From the NCBI RefSeq assembly GCF_029338275.1, contig NZ_CP119789.1, positions 2,976,001-3,040,000 on the forward strand: a stretch of DNA of 64,000 nucleotides. Reading direction: 5' to 3'. This document shows, in pieces, positions 1-8,670 of this stretch (the stretch's first letter is position 1; every line of letters begins with the position of its first letter). The position numbers were made by a program, and so were the translations under genes. Under the pieces are notes generated by a model. That model ran no database searches. It saw only the letters and a list, made by a program, of their open reading frames with translations, and had not been told where the DNA came from. The stretch is from Haloarcula ordinaria (GTDB taxonomy: Archaea; Halobacteriota; Halobacteria; Halobacteriales; Haloarculaceae).

Positions 1-1
1 G

Positions 2-418
2 TGGACGTCCGAGGCGGTGACGGCGTTCCTCCAGGAGACCACCGTGCCGCTCCGGCTCGGCTGTCGGCGACCGACCGGAGACCTGTGGATGTTGTCGCTG
101 TGGTACCGCTACACCGACGACGGCTTCGTGTGTGCGACGTCGGCAGACGCGGACGTCGTCCAGTACCTGGAGGCCGACACACGCGTCTCCTTCGAGGTGT
201 CGACGAACGAGCCGCCGTACCGCGGTGTCAGGGGTAACGGGACCGCGAGTATCGCGGTGGACGGGGAGAAGACGGTACTGTGCGGGCTCATCGAACGCTA
301 CCTCGACGACACCGAGTCGCCGCTGGCCGAGCGACTGCTCGCGCCGGACCGTCGGGAGGTCGCCATCACGATTTCGCCGGACCGACTCCACTCGTGGGAT
401 TACACCGACCGGATGTAG
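2..418 (+). CDS. pyridoxamine 5'-phosphate oxidase-like flavoprotein, 5' end outside window
   Basis: The frame is open from the first base, so the true start is probably upstream; a GTG at 17 is the first internal candidate. The visible 139 codons resemble small FMN-binding split-barrel proteins: a helix-strand opening (AVTAFLQETTVPLRLG), then LWMLSLWYRYTDDGFVCATS, where such proteins bind flavin phosphate, and the barrel strand VSFEVSTNEPPYRGVRG. The C-terminal ITISPDRLHSWDYTDRM is typical of haloarchaeal members. The substrate is unknown; F420 or heme binding is also possible in this fold. It ends 45 bp before the next gene on the same strand. Confidence 0.75.
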   Translation, partial: WTSEAVTAFLQETTVPLRLGCRRPTGDLWMLSLWYRYTDDGFVCATSADADVVQYLEADTRVSFEVSTNEPPYRGVRGNGTASIAVDGEKTVLCGLIERYLDDTESPLAERLLAPDRREVAITISPDRLHSWDYTDRM

Positions 419-463
419 CGCGAAGCGCGTAGTTTTGGTACCCCGGGCCCGTACTGGCAACCC

Positions 464-877
464 ATGACGGACCCCGCAGCGATTCGCGCGCTCGCGATTC
501 ACGCCGAGGACCTCGTCGCGGCGGTCGAGGCGAACGAGCGCGAGACGAAACGAGTCGTCCTCCGGGCGACGCCACCGTACAGCGGGCGGATGCGAGCACG
601 CCTGCACGTGGTCGACGAGGGTGCCGACGACGACGGGACGCTCCACGTCCAGCCCGAGGCGCTGCTCCGCGAGTCGGCGCCGCCGTACCCGGACCCGGAC
701 GTGACCGAAGACGAACTGCGCCAGCACGCAGACGAGTCCTACAGCGTCGAGCGCCACCGCACCTACCACGAGAAACGTGTCGCCGAGTGGCGCGACGCCG
801 TGTCCGAGCACGTGGTCGACAGCGTCGAGCTTCCGGCGGTCGGCCACGAGGTCGAGGTCGCGATACTCGGGCCCTGA
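464..877 (+). CDS. conserved haloarchaeal hypothetical protein
   Basis: The product is a 137-aa acidic soluble protein with no signal peptide or membrane segment. The N-terminal half reads as a short helix followed by strands (ETKRVVLRATPPYSGRMRARLHVVD). The C-terminal half is helical and charged (TEDELRQHADESYSV, then YHEKRVAEWRDAVSEHV) and ends in a hydrophobic strand (VEVAILGP). The ATG follows the preceding stop by 45 bp, so the two genes may be co-transcribed. I do not recognise a catalytic motif. Codon use is fully haloarchaeal, which supports a real gene. Confidence 0.75.
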   Translation: MTDPAAIRALAIHAEDLVAAVEANERETKRVVLRATPPYSGRMRARLHVVDEGADDDGTLHVQPEALLRESAPPYPDPDVTEDELRQHADESYSVERHRTYHEKRVAEWRDAVSEHVVDSVELPAVGHEVEVAILGP

Positions 878-1064
878 ACGGGGCAAGCGTGTGGACTGTG
901 GGAGCGAGATTACCGCCTGAGACACCTTCGTAAAACGTCTCGACGTGCCTCTATCGGTGATGAAAGGTCGTGTTCCCCACTCCGCGAACGTGAAACGAGG
1001 CGAAACGTATCGAACTCTCACACCGTTATAAGATAATCCCACTGCAACACCTGAGTGAGCCCTC

Positions 1065-1307
1065 ATGTCGAGTTCCTCAGCAAACGAGCTGTTCGCCCTG
1101 CTCGACCGGTCGGTCCCGGCCTCGAGCGAGTCCCTCCTGGTACCCATCCGTGGCATCGCCTTCTGGACAGCCATCGCCCTCCCTTTCCTCTACGTCCCGC
1201 TCCTCCTCTCGGGACTGGGGTCAGCGTCGACGCGGACGGCGTTCGTCGCCCTGGTCGCCTGTAATGCCGTCGCGCTGCTGGTCGGTCACGCCCACCGCGG
1301 GAACTGA
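1065..1307 (+). CDS. small two-helix membrane protein
   Basis: The product is 80 aa: a polar N-terminus (about residues 1-22) followed by two hydrophobic segments, roughly residues 25-48 (IRGIAFWTAIALPFLYVPLL) and 56-75 (TAFVALVACNAVALLVGHA), then a short basic tail (HRGN). This looks like a hairpin in the cytoplasmic membrane. A possible TATA-like stretch (TTATAAGATAAT) lies about 30 bp upstream. No enzymatic motif is visible and the function is unknown. The gene stands alone between two unrelated genes. Confidence 0.6.
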   Translation: MSSSSANELFALLDRSVPASSESLLVPIRGIAFWTAIALPFLYVPLLLSGLGSASTRTAFVALVACNAVALLVGHAHRGN

Positions 1308-1320
1308 CCCCCGCTCGGGG

Positions 1321-1330
1321 AATATTTATA
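1321..1330 (+). promoter_or_regulatory. TATA box of the RNase HI gene
   Basis: The sequence AATATTTATA ends 23 bp before the ATG at 1354, so its centre lies about 28 bp upstream of the start codon. That spacing predicts transcription starting at or next to the ATG, i.e. a leaderless mRNA, and it supports choosing the internal ATG over the longer open frame. Confidence 0.7.
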
Positions 1331-1353
1331 ATGTCGGTGGAGTAAGTAGCCGT

Positions 1354-2007
1354 ATGGCCGCATACGGCCGGCCGTCACTTCGAGACCTGTTCGACGAATC
1401 ACCCACCCCTCACATTGCGCACCCGCCGCGCAGCCATCACCGAGACTTCTACATCGCGACCGACGGGTCGTTCAGACCGCACGGGAGCGTCTCGACAACA
1501 GGCACGGAGGACGTCTCCGGGGGCCTCGGTGTCGTCGTCGAAACGATAGACGGAGAGCGCGTCGTCCGGTTGTCGGTACCCGACACCGCCCCGGACAACA
1601 ACGTCGCGGAGTACCGCGCGCTCCACCTCGGACTCGACGTCCTCGCGGCGCGTGCGCCGCCGGACGCTCGGGTCGGACTGCTCATCGACCACGACCAGCT
1701 CGCGGCGAACGTCAACGCCGAGGTCCTGGCGACACACGGGTCCGCGTACGACCCGCCGCACACGGTGTCGGTCCCGCGAGGGACCGGACTCCACTGGCGT
1801 GGCATCCAGGCGCGTATCAACGGGTTCCGGGAGATTCGGGCCGCACGCATCTCCGGCGACCGGAACCCGGCACACCCGCTCGCGAACGCCCCCGAACAGT
1901 ACGCCCACGTCAACGGCGAGGCGGACCGCTGTGTCCGCCCTGGGCTGCGAGCCACCGACGAGCAGGTCCCGCCTCCGTCCAGGGCCGAACGCGGCGCCTC
2001 AGACTGA
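1354..2007 (+). CDS. rnhA: ribonuclease HI family protein
   Basis: The product (217 aa) is an RNase HI-type nuclease that cleaves the RNA strand of RNA-DNA hybrids. The acidic catalytic residues are visible in order: Asp in FYIATDGSFRPHG, Glu in NNVAEYRALHLGLD, Asp in GLLIDHDQLAANV and a late Asp in NGEADRC. An extra N-terminal segment of about 40 residues (RPSLRDLFDESPTP) precedes the fold. The frame is open further upstream, but the TATA box at 1321-1330 places the start at 1354. The His of classical bacterial enzymes is not evident, as in archaeal types. Confidence 0.82.
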   Translation: MAAYGRPSLRDLFDESPTPHIAHPPRSHHRDFYIATDGSFRPHGSVSTTGTEDVSGGLGVVVETIDGERVVRLSVPDTAPDNNVAEYRALHLGLDVLAARAPPDARVGLLIDHDQLAANVNAEVLATHGSAYDPPHTVSVPRGTGLHWRGIQARINGFREIRAARISGDRNPAHPLANAPEQYAHVNGEADRCVRPGLRATDEQVPPPSRAERGASD

Positions 2008-2278
2008 CCGCCCGGTTGCCGGCCGTCGGCGACCCCCCGCTGGGGGACCCTCGCCACTGACGTTCGACGGGCACGCTGTTCTGCTATCGTCGATTCACGA
2101 GACGCGTACGTGGCACAGTACCAGTGAGGAGGATAGCCGCCCGTGAGCGATAATCCGGTCGATAAGTTATCGAAATAGTCTGAAACAACTCGATGGAGAG
2201 TCGTGGAAGGTTCCCTCGTGGTCACGAGAGAAAAATTTAGAACGAATCGACCCCTAGCAGAGTTCGGGAGGTGGACCG

Positions 2279-2530
2279 ATGCGTACCGGTGACAGACGAT
2301 ACGACCGCGGAACCGAGTATCGCGGACAGCCGTCCCCGTTTGCGTCGGTGAGCAGATACGACCTCGTCCTCGCGCTCATCCCGGTCGCGTTCGTCCTGCC
2401 GGTGGCCGTGTCAGGACTGTTCGACGTCCCGCTACCGACGGCGCTGACCGGTGGCGCCATCGTCGGGGTACTCTGTGTCGTCGACGCGCTCTTCCTCAAT
2501 CCGCCGACTGGCGGTCGGCGGTCTACGTAA
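2279..2530 (+). CDS. small two-helix membrane protein
   Basis: The product is 83 aa. The first 27 residues are charged and polar (MRTGDRRYDRGTEYRG); two hydrophobic helices follow at about 28-49 (YDLVLALIPVAFVLPVAVSG) and 53-74 (PLPTALTGGAIVGVLCVVDA). The ATG is preceded by a purine-rich GGGAGGTGG, a likely Shine-Dalgarno site, and by AAAAATTTAG about 45 bp upstream, so this transcript probably has a short leader. It resembles short membrane proteins common in haloarchaea; the function is unknown. Confidence 0.65.
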   Translation: MRTGDRRYDRGTEYRGQPSPFASVSRYDLVLALIPVAFVLPVAVSGLFDVPLPTALTGGAIVGVLCVVDALFLNPPTGGRRST

Positions 2531-2571
2531 TCGGGGCGTCGGTGGTCCGAAGACCGGTTCCGAGGGCGGCC

Positions 2572-4824
2572 TTACTCCTGCTGTGCGTCCACGACAGCCA
2601 CGCCGGCGAGGTTCACGATGTCCTTGACCTCGTCGCCGCGCTGGAGGACGTGGACCGGCTTGTCCATCCCGACGAGCATCGGACCCGTGGCCTCGGCGCC
2701 GCCGAGTCGCTGGAGCAGTTTGTAGCCGATGTTCCCCGCTTCGAGGTTCGGGAAGACGAGCACGTTCGCGGGGTCGTCGAGGTCCGAGAACTCGTAGGTG
2801 CCGGTGAGGATATCCTCGACGACGGCCGTGTCGGCCTGCATCTCGCCGTCGACGGGGAAGTCGACACGGGAGTCGTTTCGGAGTCGGTCGACGGCCCGCC
2901 GGGGTTTCCGGGTTCCGGGGTTGTCGACGCTGCCGAAGTTCGAGTACGAGAGCATTGCCGCTCGCGGCTCGACGTTGAACCGGCGAGCCAGGTCGGCGGT
3001 GTGGCGCGTCACTTCGGCCAGAATCTCCGCGCTCGGGTCCTGGTTCACCGTCGTGTCCGCACAGAAGATGACCCGGTTCTTGAACGTCAGCATGTAGACG
3101 CCGGCCGCGTAGTCAGCGTCCTCGGCCGTCCCGATGACCTGGAGGGGCGGCCGCAGGGCCGACGGGTAGTGGTGGGTGAGCCCGGTCAGCATCGCGTCGG
3201 CGTCGCCCATCTCGACCATCACGCTCCCCAGGTAGTTCCCGTTCCGGATCAGTTCGTCCGCCTCGCGGCGAGTGATGCCCTTCCGCTGTCGAAGTTCGTA
3301 CAGTCGGTCCGCGTACGCCTCGACGTCCGCCGTCTCCGGGTCGACGACGGTGGGCTCGAACTCGAGGCCGAACCGACGCCGCGTGGCCTCAATTTGGTCG
3401 GCGTCGCCCAGCAGGACGGGGTCGGCGATACCCTGGTCGACGAGCTGGTAGGCGGCCCGAATCATCTTCTCGTCGTGGCCCTCCGCCAGGACCACCCGCT
3501 TGGGGTCGCTCTTGGCCTTGTTGAGGACGACCCGCATCATCTCGCGGGACTTCCCGAGGCGGGCCTCCAGTTGCTCGGCGTAGGACGCGAGGTCGATCTC
3601 TTTTCGCGCCGCACCGGAGTCGACGGCCGCCTGGGCGACGGCCGGCGTCACTTCGAAGAGGACGCGCTGGTCGAGCGGTTTCGGGATGATGTAGTCCGGC
3701 CCGTACTGCATCGGCGTGTCGCCGTAGGCCTTCACGACGGCGTCGGGGACGTCCTGCCGGGCGAGCGTCGCGAGCGCCTCCGCAGCGGCGACCTTCATGT
3801 CCTCGTTGATCTCGGTCGCGCGGACGTCGAGTGCGCCCCGGAAGAGGAAGGGGAACCCGAGGACGTTGTTGACCTGGTTCGGGTAGTCGGAGCGCCCCGT
3901 CGCCATGATGACCGAGTCGTCGCGGGCGGCCTTGGCGTCCTCGTAGCTGATCTCGGGGTCGGGGTTCGCCATCGCGAAGACGATGGGGTCGCTGGCCATC
4001 GACTGGACCATCTCCTGGGAGACGATGCCGCCGATGGAGAGGCCGACGAACACGTCGGCGCCCTCCAGTGCGTCCGCGAGGTCGCCCTCGGGGATGTCCC
4101 GGGCGAACTCCTCCTTGAACCGGTTCAGGTCCTCGGTGCGCTGCCGTTCCTCGGTGATGATGCCCGTGGAGTCACACATGATGATGTTCGACTTCTGGGC
4201 ACCGAGCGAGACGTAGAAGCGGGCGGTCGCGATGGCCGACGCGCCGGCCCCGGAGAAGACGATCTTCAGGTCCTCCAGGTCCTTCCCGGCGATGTCGGCG
4301 GCGTTTATGAGCGCCGCCCCGGAGATGATGGCCGTCCCGTGCTGGTCGTCGTGGAAGACGGGGATATCGAGTTCGTCGCTGAGCCGCTGTTCGACCTCGA
4401 AGCAGTCGGGGGCGGCGATGTCCTCCAGGTTGATGCCGCCGAAGGTCGGTTCGATCGCCTTCACCGCATCGACCATCCCGTCGGCGTCGTCGGCGTCGAG
4501 TTCGATGTCGAAGACGTCGATGTCCGCGAACCGCTTGAACAGGACGCCCTTGCCCTCCATCACCGGCTTGGACGCCTCGGGGCCGATGTCGCCGAGGCCG
4601 AGGACCGCGCTGCCGTTCGAGACGACGGCCACGAGGTTCCCCTTCGCGGTGTAGGTGTAGGCGTCTTCGGTGTTCTTCGCGATCTCCGAACAGGGAGCGG
4701 CGACGCCCGGCGAGTACGCCAGGGAGAGGTCGCGCTGTGTGTTGGTCGGTTTCGTCGTCGCAATCTCAATCTTGCCGGGTGGGTCCTGGCTGTGATAGTC
4801 GAGAGCGTCTTCGTCTAGTCCCAT
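2572..4824 (-). CDS. maeB: NADP-dependent malic enzyme fused to a phosphate acetyltransferase-like domain
   Basis: The product (750 aa) matches the large malic enzymes that convert malate to pyruvate with reduction of NAD(P). The N-terminal malic domain has the catalytic Tyr region LAYSPGVA (about residue 37), Lys in [10 protein letters not shown], the metal-binding [13 protein letters not shown] and HDDQHGTA. The Rossmann part has [15 protein letters not shown]. From about residue 420 the chain becomes a PTA-like domain ([26 protein letters not shown]), usually regulatory (acetyl-CoA binding) in this family. I chose the ATG at 4824 over a longer in-frame ATG at 4839 because [18 protein letters not shown] is the usual N-terminus. 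Confidence 0.93.
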   Translation of the reverse strand: MGLDEDALDYHSQDPPGKIEIATTKPTNTQRDLSLAYSPGVAAPCSEIAKNTEDAYTYTAKGNLVAVVSNGSAVLGLGDIGPEASKPVMEGKGVLFKRFADIDVFDIELDADDADGMVDAVKAIEPTFGGINLEDIAAPDCFEVEQRLSDELDIPVFHDDQHGTAIISGAALINAADIAGKDLEDLKIVFSGAGASAIATARFYVSLGAQKSNIIMCDSTGIITEERQRTEDLNRFKEEFARDIPEGDLADALEGADVFVGLSIGGIVSQEMVQSMASDPIVFAMANPDPEISYEDAKAARDDSVIMATGRSDYPNQVNNVLGFPFLFRGALDVRATEINEDMKVAAAEALATLARQDVPDAVVKAYGDTPMQYGPDYIIPKPLDQRVLFEVTPAVAQAAVDSGAARKEIDLASYAEQLEARLGKSREMMRVVLNKAKSDPKRVVLAEGHDEKMIRAAYQLVDQGIADPVLLGDADQIEATRRRFGLEFEPTVVDPETADVEAYADRLYELRQRKGITRREADELIRNGNYLGSVMVEMGDADAMLTGLTHHYPSALRPPLQVIGTAEDADYAAGVYMLTFKNRVIFCADTTVNQDPSAEILAEVTRHTADLARRFNVEPRAAMLSYSNFGSVDNPGTRKPRRAVDRLRNDSRVDFPVDGEMQADTAVVEDILTGTYEFSDLDDPANVLVFPNLEAGNIGYKLLQRLGGAEATGPMLVGMDKPVHVLQRGDEVKDIVNLAGVAVVDAQQE

Positions 4825-4984
4825 AGCAGGAGGTGACACCCACCGAATAAAAATGCCCTCCTTGCGTCAAACGACGGTCGATAGTTCGACAGACGACGTA
4901 CCGTCGTGTGATTCGCGTCGCTTCGCGGTTCTCGGTCGGGACGTGCCGCCTGACATTCATGTAGCCCCGGTTTGAAGAAGCGCC

Positions 4985-5851
4985 ATGCAGATTCCGGACC
5001 CGTTCTCGGGTGACCTCGCCTCGACCTACGGGCAACTCGCCGAAGACGGCGCGGAGTTCCTCATCGCCGCGGCCCTCATCTACGCCGTCGGCCGGCTCGT
5101 CGTCGTCCCGACCGTCCGCTGGACGCTGGGGCGGTCGAACATCGACCGGACGCTCGAGAGTGCCCTCGTGAGTTCCTCACATCTCCTGGTCGTCGTCCTC
5201 ACCGTCGTGGTCGCGGCCAGTCTCGCGGGGTTCCAGGGGACGCTCGCGGGATCGACGCTCGTGGCCGCCGGCGTGACCATCGCCGTCGGTCTCGCCGCAC
5301 AGGACGTGTTGGGCAACTTCGTCTCCGGAGCCTTCATCGTCACCGACCCGGACGTCAACGTCGGCGACACCATCCAGTGGAACGGCAATCGGGGCGTCGT
5401 CGTCGACATCGACCTCCGGGTCACGCGGGTACGGACGCCAGACAACGAGCGCATCATCGTCCCGAACACCGACCTGGCGACCAGCGCGGTCATCAACGAG
5501 ACCTCGACCGGCCCCATCGGCGTCTCCTACGAGTTCGGCGTCGGCTACGACACCGACCTGGACGACCTGGAGGCCATCGTCAGAAACGTCGCCCGCGACC
5601 TGGACCACGTCACCGAGGACCCCAAGCCGATGGTGGCGGTAGAGGACCTCGCGGCCACCGCGGTCGTCGTCATCGGCCGGGTCTGGGTGCCGAACAACCG
5701 GCGCAACCGGGTCCCGGCCGTCCGGTCGGCGTTCATCCGCGGGGTCCACGAAGCCTGTCGAAAGGAGGGTATCGACCTGAGTGAGACGAGCCAGCACGCG
5801 CTCTCGGGCGACCTGGCCGTCCACGACCCGGTGGCTGACGTGCCCGAGTGA
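4985..5851 (+). CDS. mechanosensitive ion channel, MscS family
   Basis: The product is a 288-aa small-conductance mechanosensitive channel that releases solutes on osmotic down-shock. Three membrane segments are apparent at about residues 25-43, 62-82 and 88-112; the last continues into the pore-lining signature GLAAQDVLGNFVSGAFIV. The beta domain follows (VGDTIQWNGNRGVVVDIDLR, then VRTPDNERIIVPNTDL) and then a C-terminal alpha/beta domain. Length is close to E. coli MscS. It converges with the helicase gene, the stops being one base apart. Confidence 0.92.
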   Translation: MQIPDPFSGDLASTYGQLAEDGAEFLIAAALIYAVGRLVVVPTVRWTLGRSNIDRTLESALVSSSHLLVVVLTVVVAASLAGFQGTLAGSTLVAAGVTIAVGLAAQDVLGNFVSGAFIVTDPDVNVGDTIQWNGNRGVVVDIDLRVTRVRTPDNERIIVPNTDLATSAVINETSTGPIGVSYEFGVGYDTDLDDLEAIVRNVARDLDHVTEDPKPMVAVEDLAATAVVVIGRVWVPNNRRNRVPAVRSAFIRGVHEACRKEGIDLSETSQHALSGDLAVHDPVADVPE

Positions 5852-5852
5852 C

Positions 5853-8213
5853 TCACCTGCCGCCAGTCAGCCCCTCGAGGAGGTGTATCGCGCCATACTT
5901 GTCCAGCGGGTCGTTCGCGTTCCCGCAGTGGGGCGACTGCACGCAGGCCGGACAGCCGTCGGCGCAGTCACACGAGCGGAGCATCGACAGGGTCGTGTCC
6001 ATCAACCCGGCCACCTCGTGGTACGCGGCCCGTGTCAGCCCGATGCCGCCGGGGTAGCCGTCATAGATGAAGATGGTCGGTTCGCCGGTGTGGGGATGCA
6101 GCGGCGTCGAGAGGCCCCCGATGTCGCTCCGGTCACAGAGGTACTCGAAGGGGAACATCGATATCATCGCGTGTTCGGCGGCGTGAATCGACCCGGGGAA
6201 GTCCCCCGCGAGGCCGCCGTCGGTGGCAGTCTCAGCCGGACCGGCCCGCTCGTACTCACCCCGCCGAATCGGGCCTTCGAGGTCTTCAGGTACAGTGTAG
6301 TACAGCGCCTTCGTCTCCAGGGTCGTCTCGGGGAGGTCGAGCGTCCGCTGGCCCAGCACCTCGCCCGAGGAGCCGTCACGGCGCTCGTAGCCCGTAATCT
6401 GCTTGCGCATCGTCACCGACGCGAAGCGCACCGGGACCTCCTCGCGGGCCGGGAGCGGTCGCTCGTCGAGATCAGTCTCGACGGTGATGGTCTTGTCGTG
6501 GAGCACGCGCGTGTAGTAGTCCGCCCAGGTCCGAGACAGGTCGGCGACGCCAGCCGATAGGTCCAGGTCGGTCACCTCGTAACGCCGGCCCTGGTGGTGG
6601 TAGACTGCGCCAGGGTGGGCGTCGCGCAGGGCGTCCTCGAAGGGCAGGCGCGCGATGACGTCGCCCTTCGCGACCAGTTTCACCTCGCGGTCGTCGACCG
6701 TCCGGAGGCTCATGTCGTGGTGGGGCCGGCCGTTCGAGAGCCAGCGGATGCCCTGGTCGGTCGTCCGCCGGTCGAGTTTGCCGGCCGATTCGAGGTCCGC
6801 GACCACGTCGGGGAACGTCTCGCCGAAGTGGCGGTCGTCGTCGGGCGAGAGCCAGTTCTCGCTGGCCGCCGCCAGCACGTGGTCGGGGAGCAGCTGGTCG
6901 TTCTCGGGGTTCGTGACGGCCCGCTCGGCGCCCGTCTCGAACAGCGCGTCGGGGTTGCGAAGGACGTACTGGTCGAGCTGGTCCTCGCCGCCGACGAGTA
7001 CGACGAGAGCGGGATCGGTGCCACGGCCCGCTCGGCCGGCCTGCTGGAAGGCGCGCATCCGCGTGCCGGGATAGCCATCGATGAGCACGGCGTCGAGACC
7101 GCCGACGTCGACGCCCAGTTCCAGCGCGCTGGTCGACCACACGCCACGGAGGTCGCCCGACTGGAGGCGCGATTCGAGGTCGCGGCGGCGCTCGTCGGTG
7201 AGCGCAGCCTGATAGGCGCCGACGCCGTCCGCGAGGTCGTGGCGGCCCCGGCTGCGCAGTTCGTCGGCGCTGTCGCCCGCGTAGCGCTCGGCGGTCTGGC
7301 GCGACCCGGCGAAGACGACGGTCTGGAGACCCCGTTCGACGAGGTCCACGAACAGCTGCTTCGTCTCGACGTGGCTGGACTTCCGGCGGCCGCTGCCCCA
7401 GCCGTCTCCCCCTTCGTATTCAGGTGGGTTCCACAGCAGCCAGTGGCGCGGCCCGCTGGCGCTCGTGTCCTCGTCGACGAGCGCGAACGACGCCTCCCGC
7501 TGACCGGTGACGCCGGCGGCGTGCTCGACGGGGTTGCCGATGGTCGCCGAGCAACAGACCCACTCGGGGTCGGCGTCGAACCGCTCGGCGATGCGCTGGA
7601 GTCGGCGCATCACGAGCGCGACGTGGCTGCCGAAGATACCCCGGTAGCCGTGGACCTCGTCGACGACGACGGTCTCTAAGCGCTGGAAGAACCAGTCCCA
7701 CAGCCGGTGGGCGTGGGGCAGGATGCCGTAGTGGAGCATGTCCGGCGTCGTCAGCAGGACGGTGGGCTGGCGCTCGCGGATGGCCTCCTTCTCCGATTTG
7801 GACTGGCGGCCGGTGTACTGGGCGACCGAGACGCCCGAGGCGAACCCGAGTCCCTGTGCGAGTTCGGAGAGCGTCTCCGTCTGGTCGTTGATGAGCGCGA
7901 CCTGCGGCGCGACGTAGAGCGCTGTCGCCCGGCGGTCGAGCGCCCGCTCGAAGGCTGGAATCGTGTAGGCCAGACTCTTGCCACTGGCCGTCTCCGTCGC
8001 GAGGACGACGTTCTCTCCCCGTCGGACGGCTTCGACGGCGGCCGTCTGGTGGGCGTAACAGTCGGTGATGCCTTCCGCGTCGAGGACGCTGGCGAGTCGC
8101 GAGTCGACGTCGAGGTCGGCGAACTCGGCGGCACGACCGGGGACCGTCCGGCGGTCGACAATCTGCCCCTCGTAGTAGGGCCGCTCCCGGAGCCAGGCGA
8201 TGGTGTCGTCCAC
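5853..8213 (-). CDS. DEAD/DEAH helicase with DUF1998 C-terminus (MrfA/Hrq1-like)
   Basis: The product (786 aa) is a superfamily 2 helicase. Motifs in order: YAHQTAAVEA (Q-motif-like), Walker A ATETASGKS (about 72-80), LLTTPDML, Walker B VVVDEVHGY, CCSATIGN, and motif VI AFQQAGRAGRG. The C-terminal quarter carries a cysteine cluster, CDCADGCPACVQSPHCG, typical of the DUF1998 (MZB) domain of bacterial MrfA and yeast Hrq1, which bind zinc and act in repair of crosslinks or mitomycin lesions. A DNA-repair role is inferred from family. The closing GAIHLLEGLTGG also fits the family. Confidence 0.88.
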   Translation of the reverse strand: MDDTIAWLRERPYYEGQIVDRRTVPGRAAEFADLDVDSRLASVLDAEGITDCYAHQTAAVEAVRRGENVVLATETASGKSLAYTIPAFERALDRRATALYVAPQVALINDQTETLSELAQGLGFASGVSVAQYTGRQSKSEKEAIRERQPTVLLTTPDMLHYGILPHAHRLWDWFFQRLETVVVDEVHGYRGIFGSHVALVMRRLQRIAERFDADPEWVCCSATIGNPVEHAAGVTGQREASFALVDEDTSASGPRHWLLWNPPEYEGGDGWGSGRRKSSHVETKQLFVDLVERGLQTVVFAGSRQTAERYAGDSADELRSRGRHDLADGVGAYQAALTDERRRDLESRLQSGDLRGVWSTSALELGVDVGGLDAVLIDGYPGTRMRAFQQAGRAGRGTDPALVVLVGGEDQLDQYVLRNPDALFETGAERAVTNPENDQLLPDHVLAAASENWLSPDDDRHFGETFPDVVADLESAGKLDRRTTDQGIRWLSNGRPHHDMSLRTVDDREVKLVAKGDVIARLPFEDALRDAHPGAVYHHQGRRYEVTDLDLSAGVADLSRTWADYYTRVLHDKTITVETDLDERPLPAREEVPVRFASVTMRKQITGYERRDGSSGEVLGQRTLDLPETTLETKALYYTVPEDLEGPIRRGEYERAGPAETATDGGLAGDFPGSIHAAEHAMISMFPFEYLCDRSDIGGLSTPLHPHTGEPTIFIYDGYPGGIGLTRAAYHEVAGLMDTTLSMLRSCDCADGCPACVQSPHCGNANDPLDKYGAIHLLEGLTGGR

Positions 8214-8336
8214 GGGCGTGCTATGGCGGGGACGGGTATCGCTTTTCCCCTCCGACCGGCTCTTGTGCCACTGTCACGAGGGGGCGCGGCGCACGGTCTA
8301 TCGCAGAAAGGACTGCCCCACAGGACACGACCGGAA

Positions 8337-8576
8337 TCAGTCCGCAGCCTGACCTGTCGTCGCGGGCGTCGAGTCGGTCGCCGCCATCTCGTCACGGGCG
8401 TCGCGCAGCGCCGTCTCGCTCTCGTTGAACGTCGCGACGCTGTCTTCGAGCCGGGTCACGTTGTCGGACAGCTCCGTCATGAGTCCGGCGGTCCGGTCTA
8501 TGGACTCGACGAGCTGCTTCGTGTTCTCGCGGTACTGGTCGAGGTCGAGCGGTTCGGGGATGGTGTCGTTGGACAT
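8337..8576 (-). CDS. small acidic coiled-coil protein
   Basis: The product is 79 aa, starting MSNDTIPEPLDLDQY; an in-frame ATG two codons upstream is less likely. Residues about 17-68 form an amphipathic heptad-like helix (NTKQLVESIDRTAGLMTELS, then DNVTRLEDSVATFNESETAL), followed by a disordered tail (TDSTPATTGQAAD). There is no membrane segment. A short coiled-coil adaptor or filament-forming protein is plausible but the function is not recognisable. It is transcribed in the same direction as the helicase downstream. Confidence 0.6.
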   Translation of the reverse strand: MSNDTIPEPLDLDQYRENTKQLVESIDRTAGLMTELSDNVTRLEDSVATFNESETALRDARDEMAATDSTPATTGQAAD

Positions 8577-8670
8577 ATTCACACCGTGGTTCGCAACGGA
8601 ACTACAGGGACTACCTTACTAGATTGGTAACTACGTGGGACGCGGGTGGGTAGCACGGCGCGTCGCCGAG

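Noticed and set aside
2542..4818. 758-codon open frame opposite the malic enzyme
   Set aside because: It is a GC-rich antisense shadow with Val/Asp/Arg-heavy, low-complexity sequence and no recognisable domains; the opposite strand is a clear malic enzyme.
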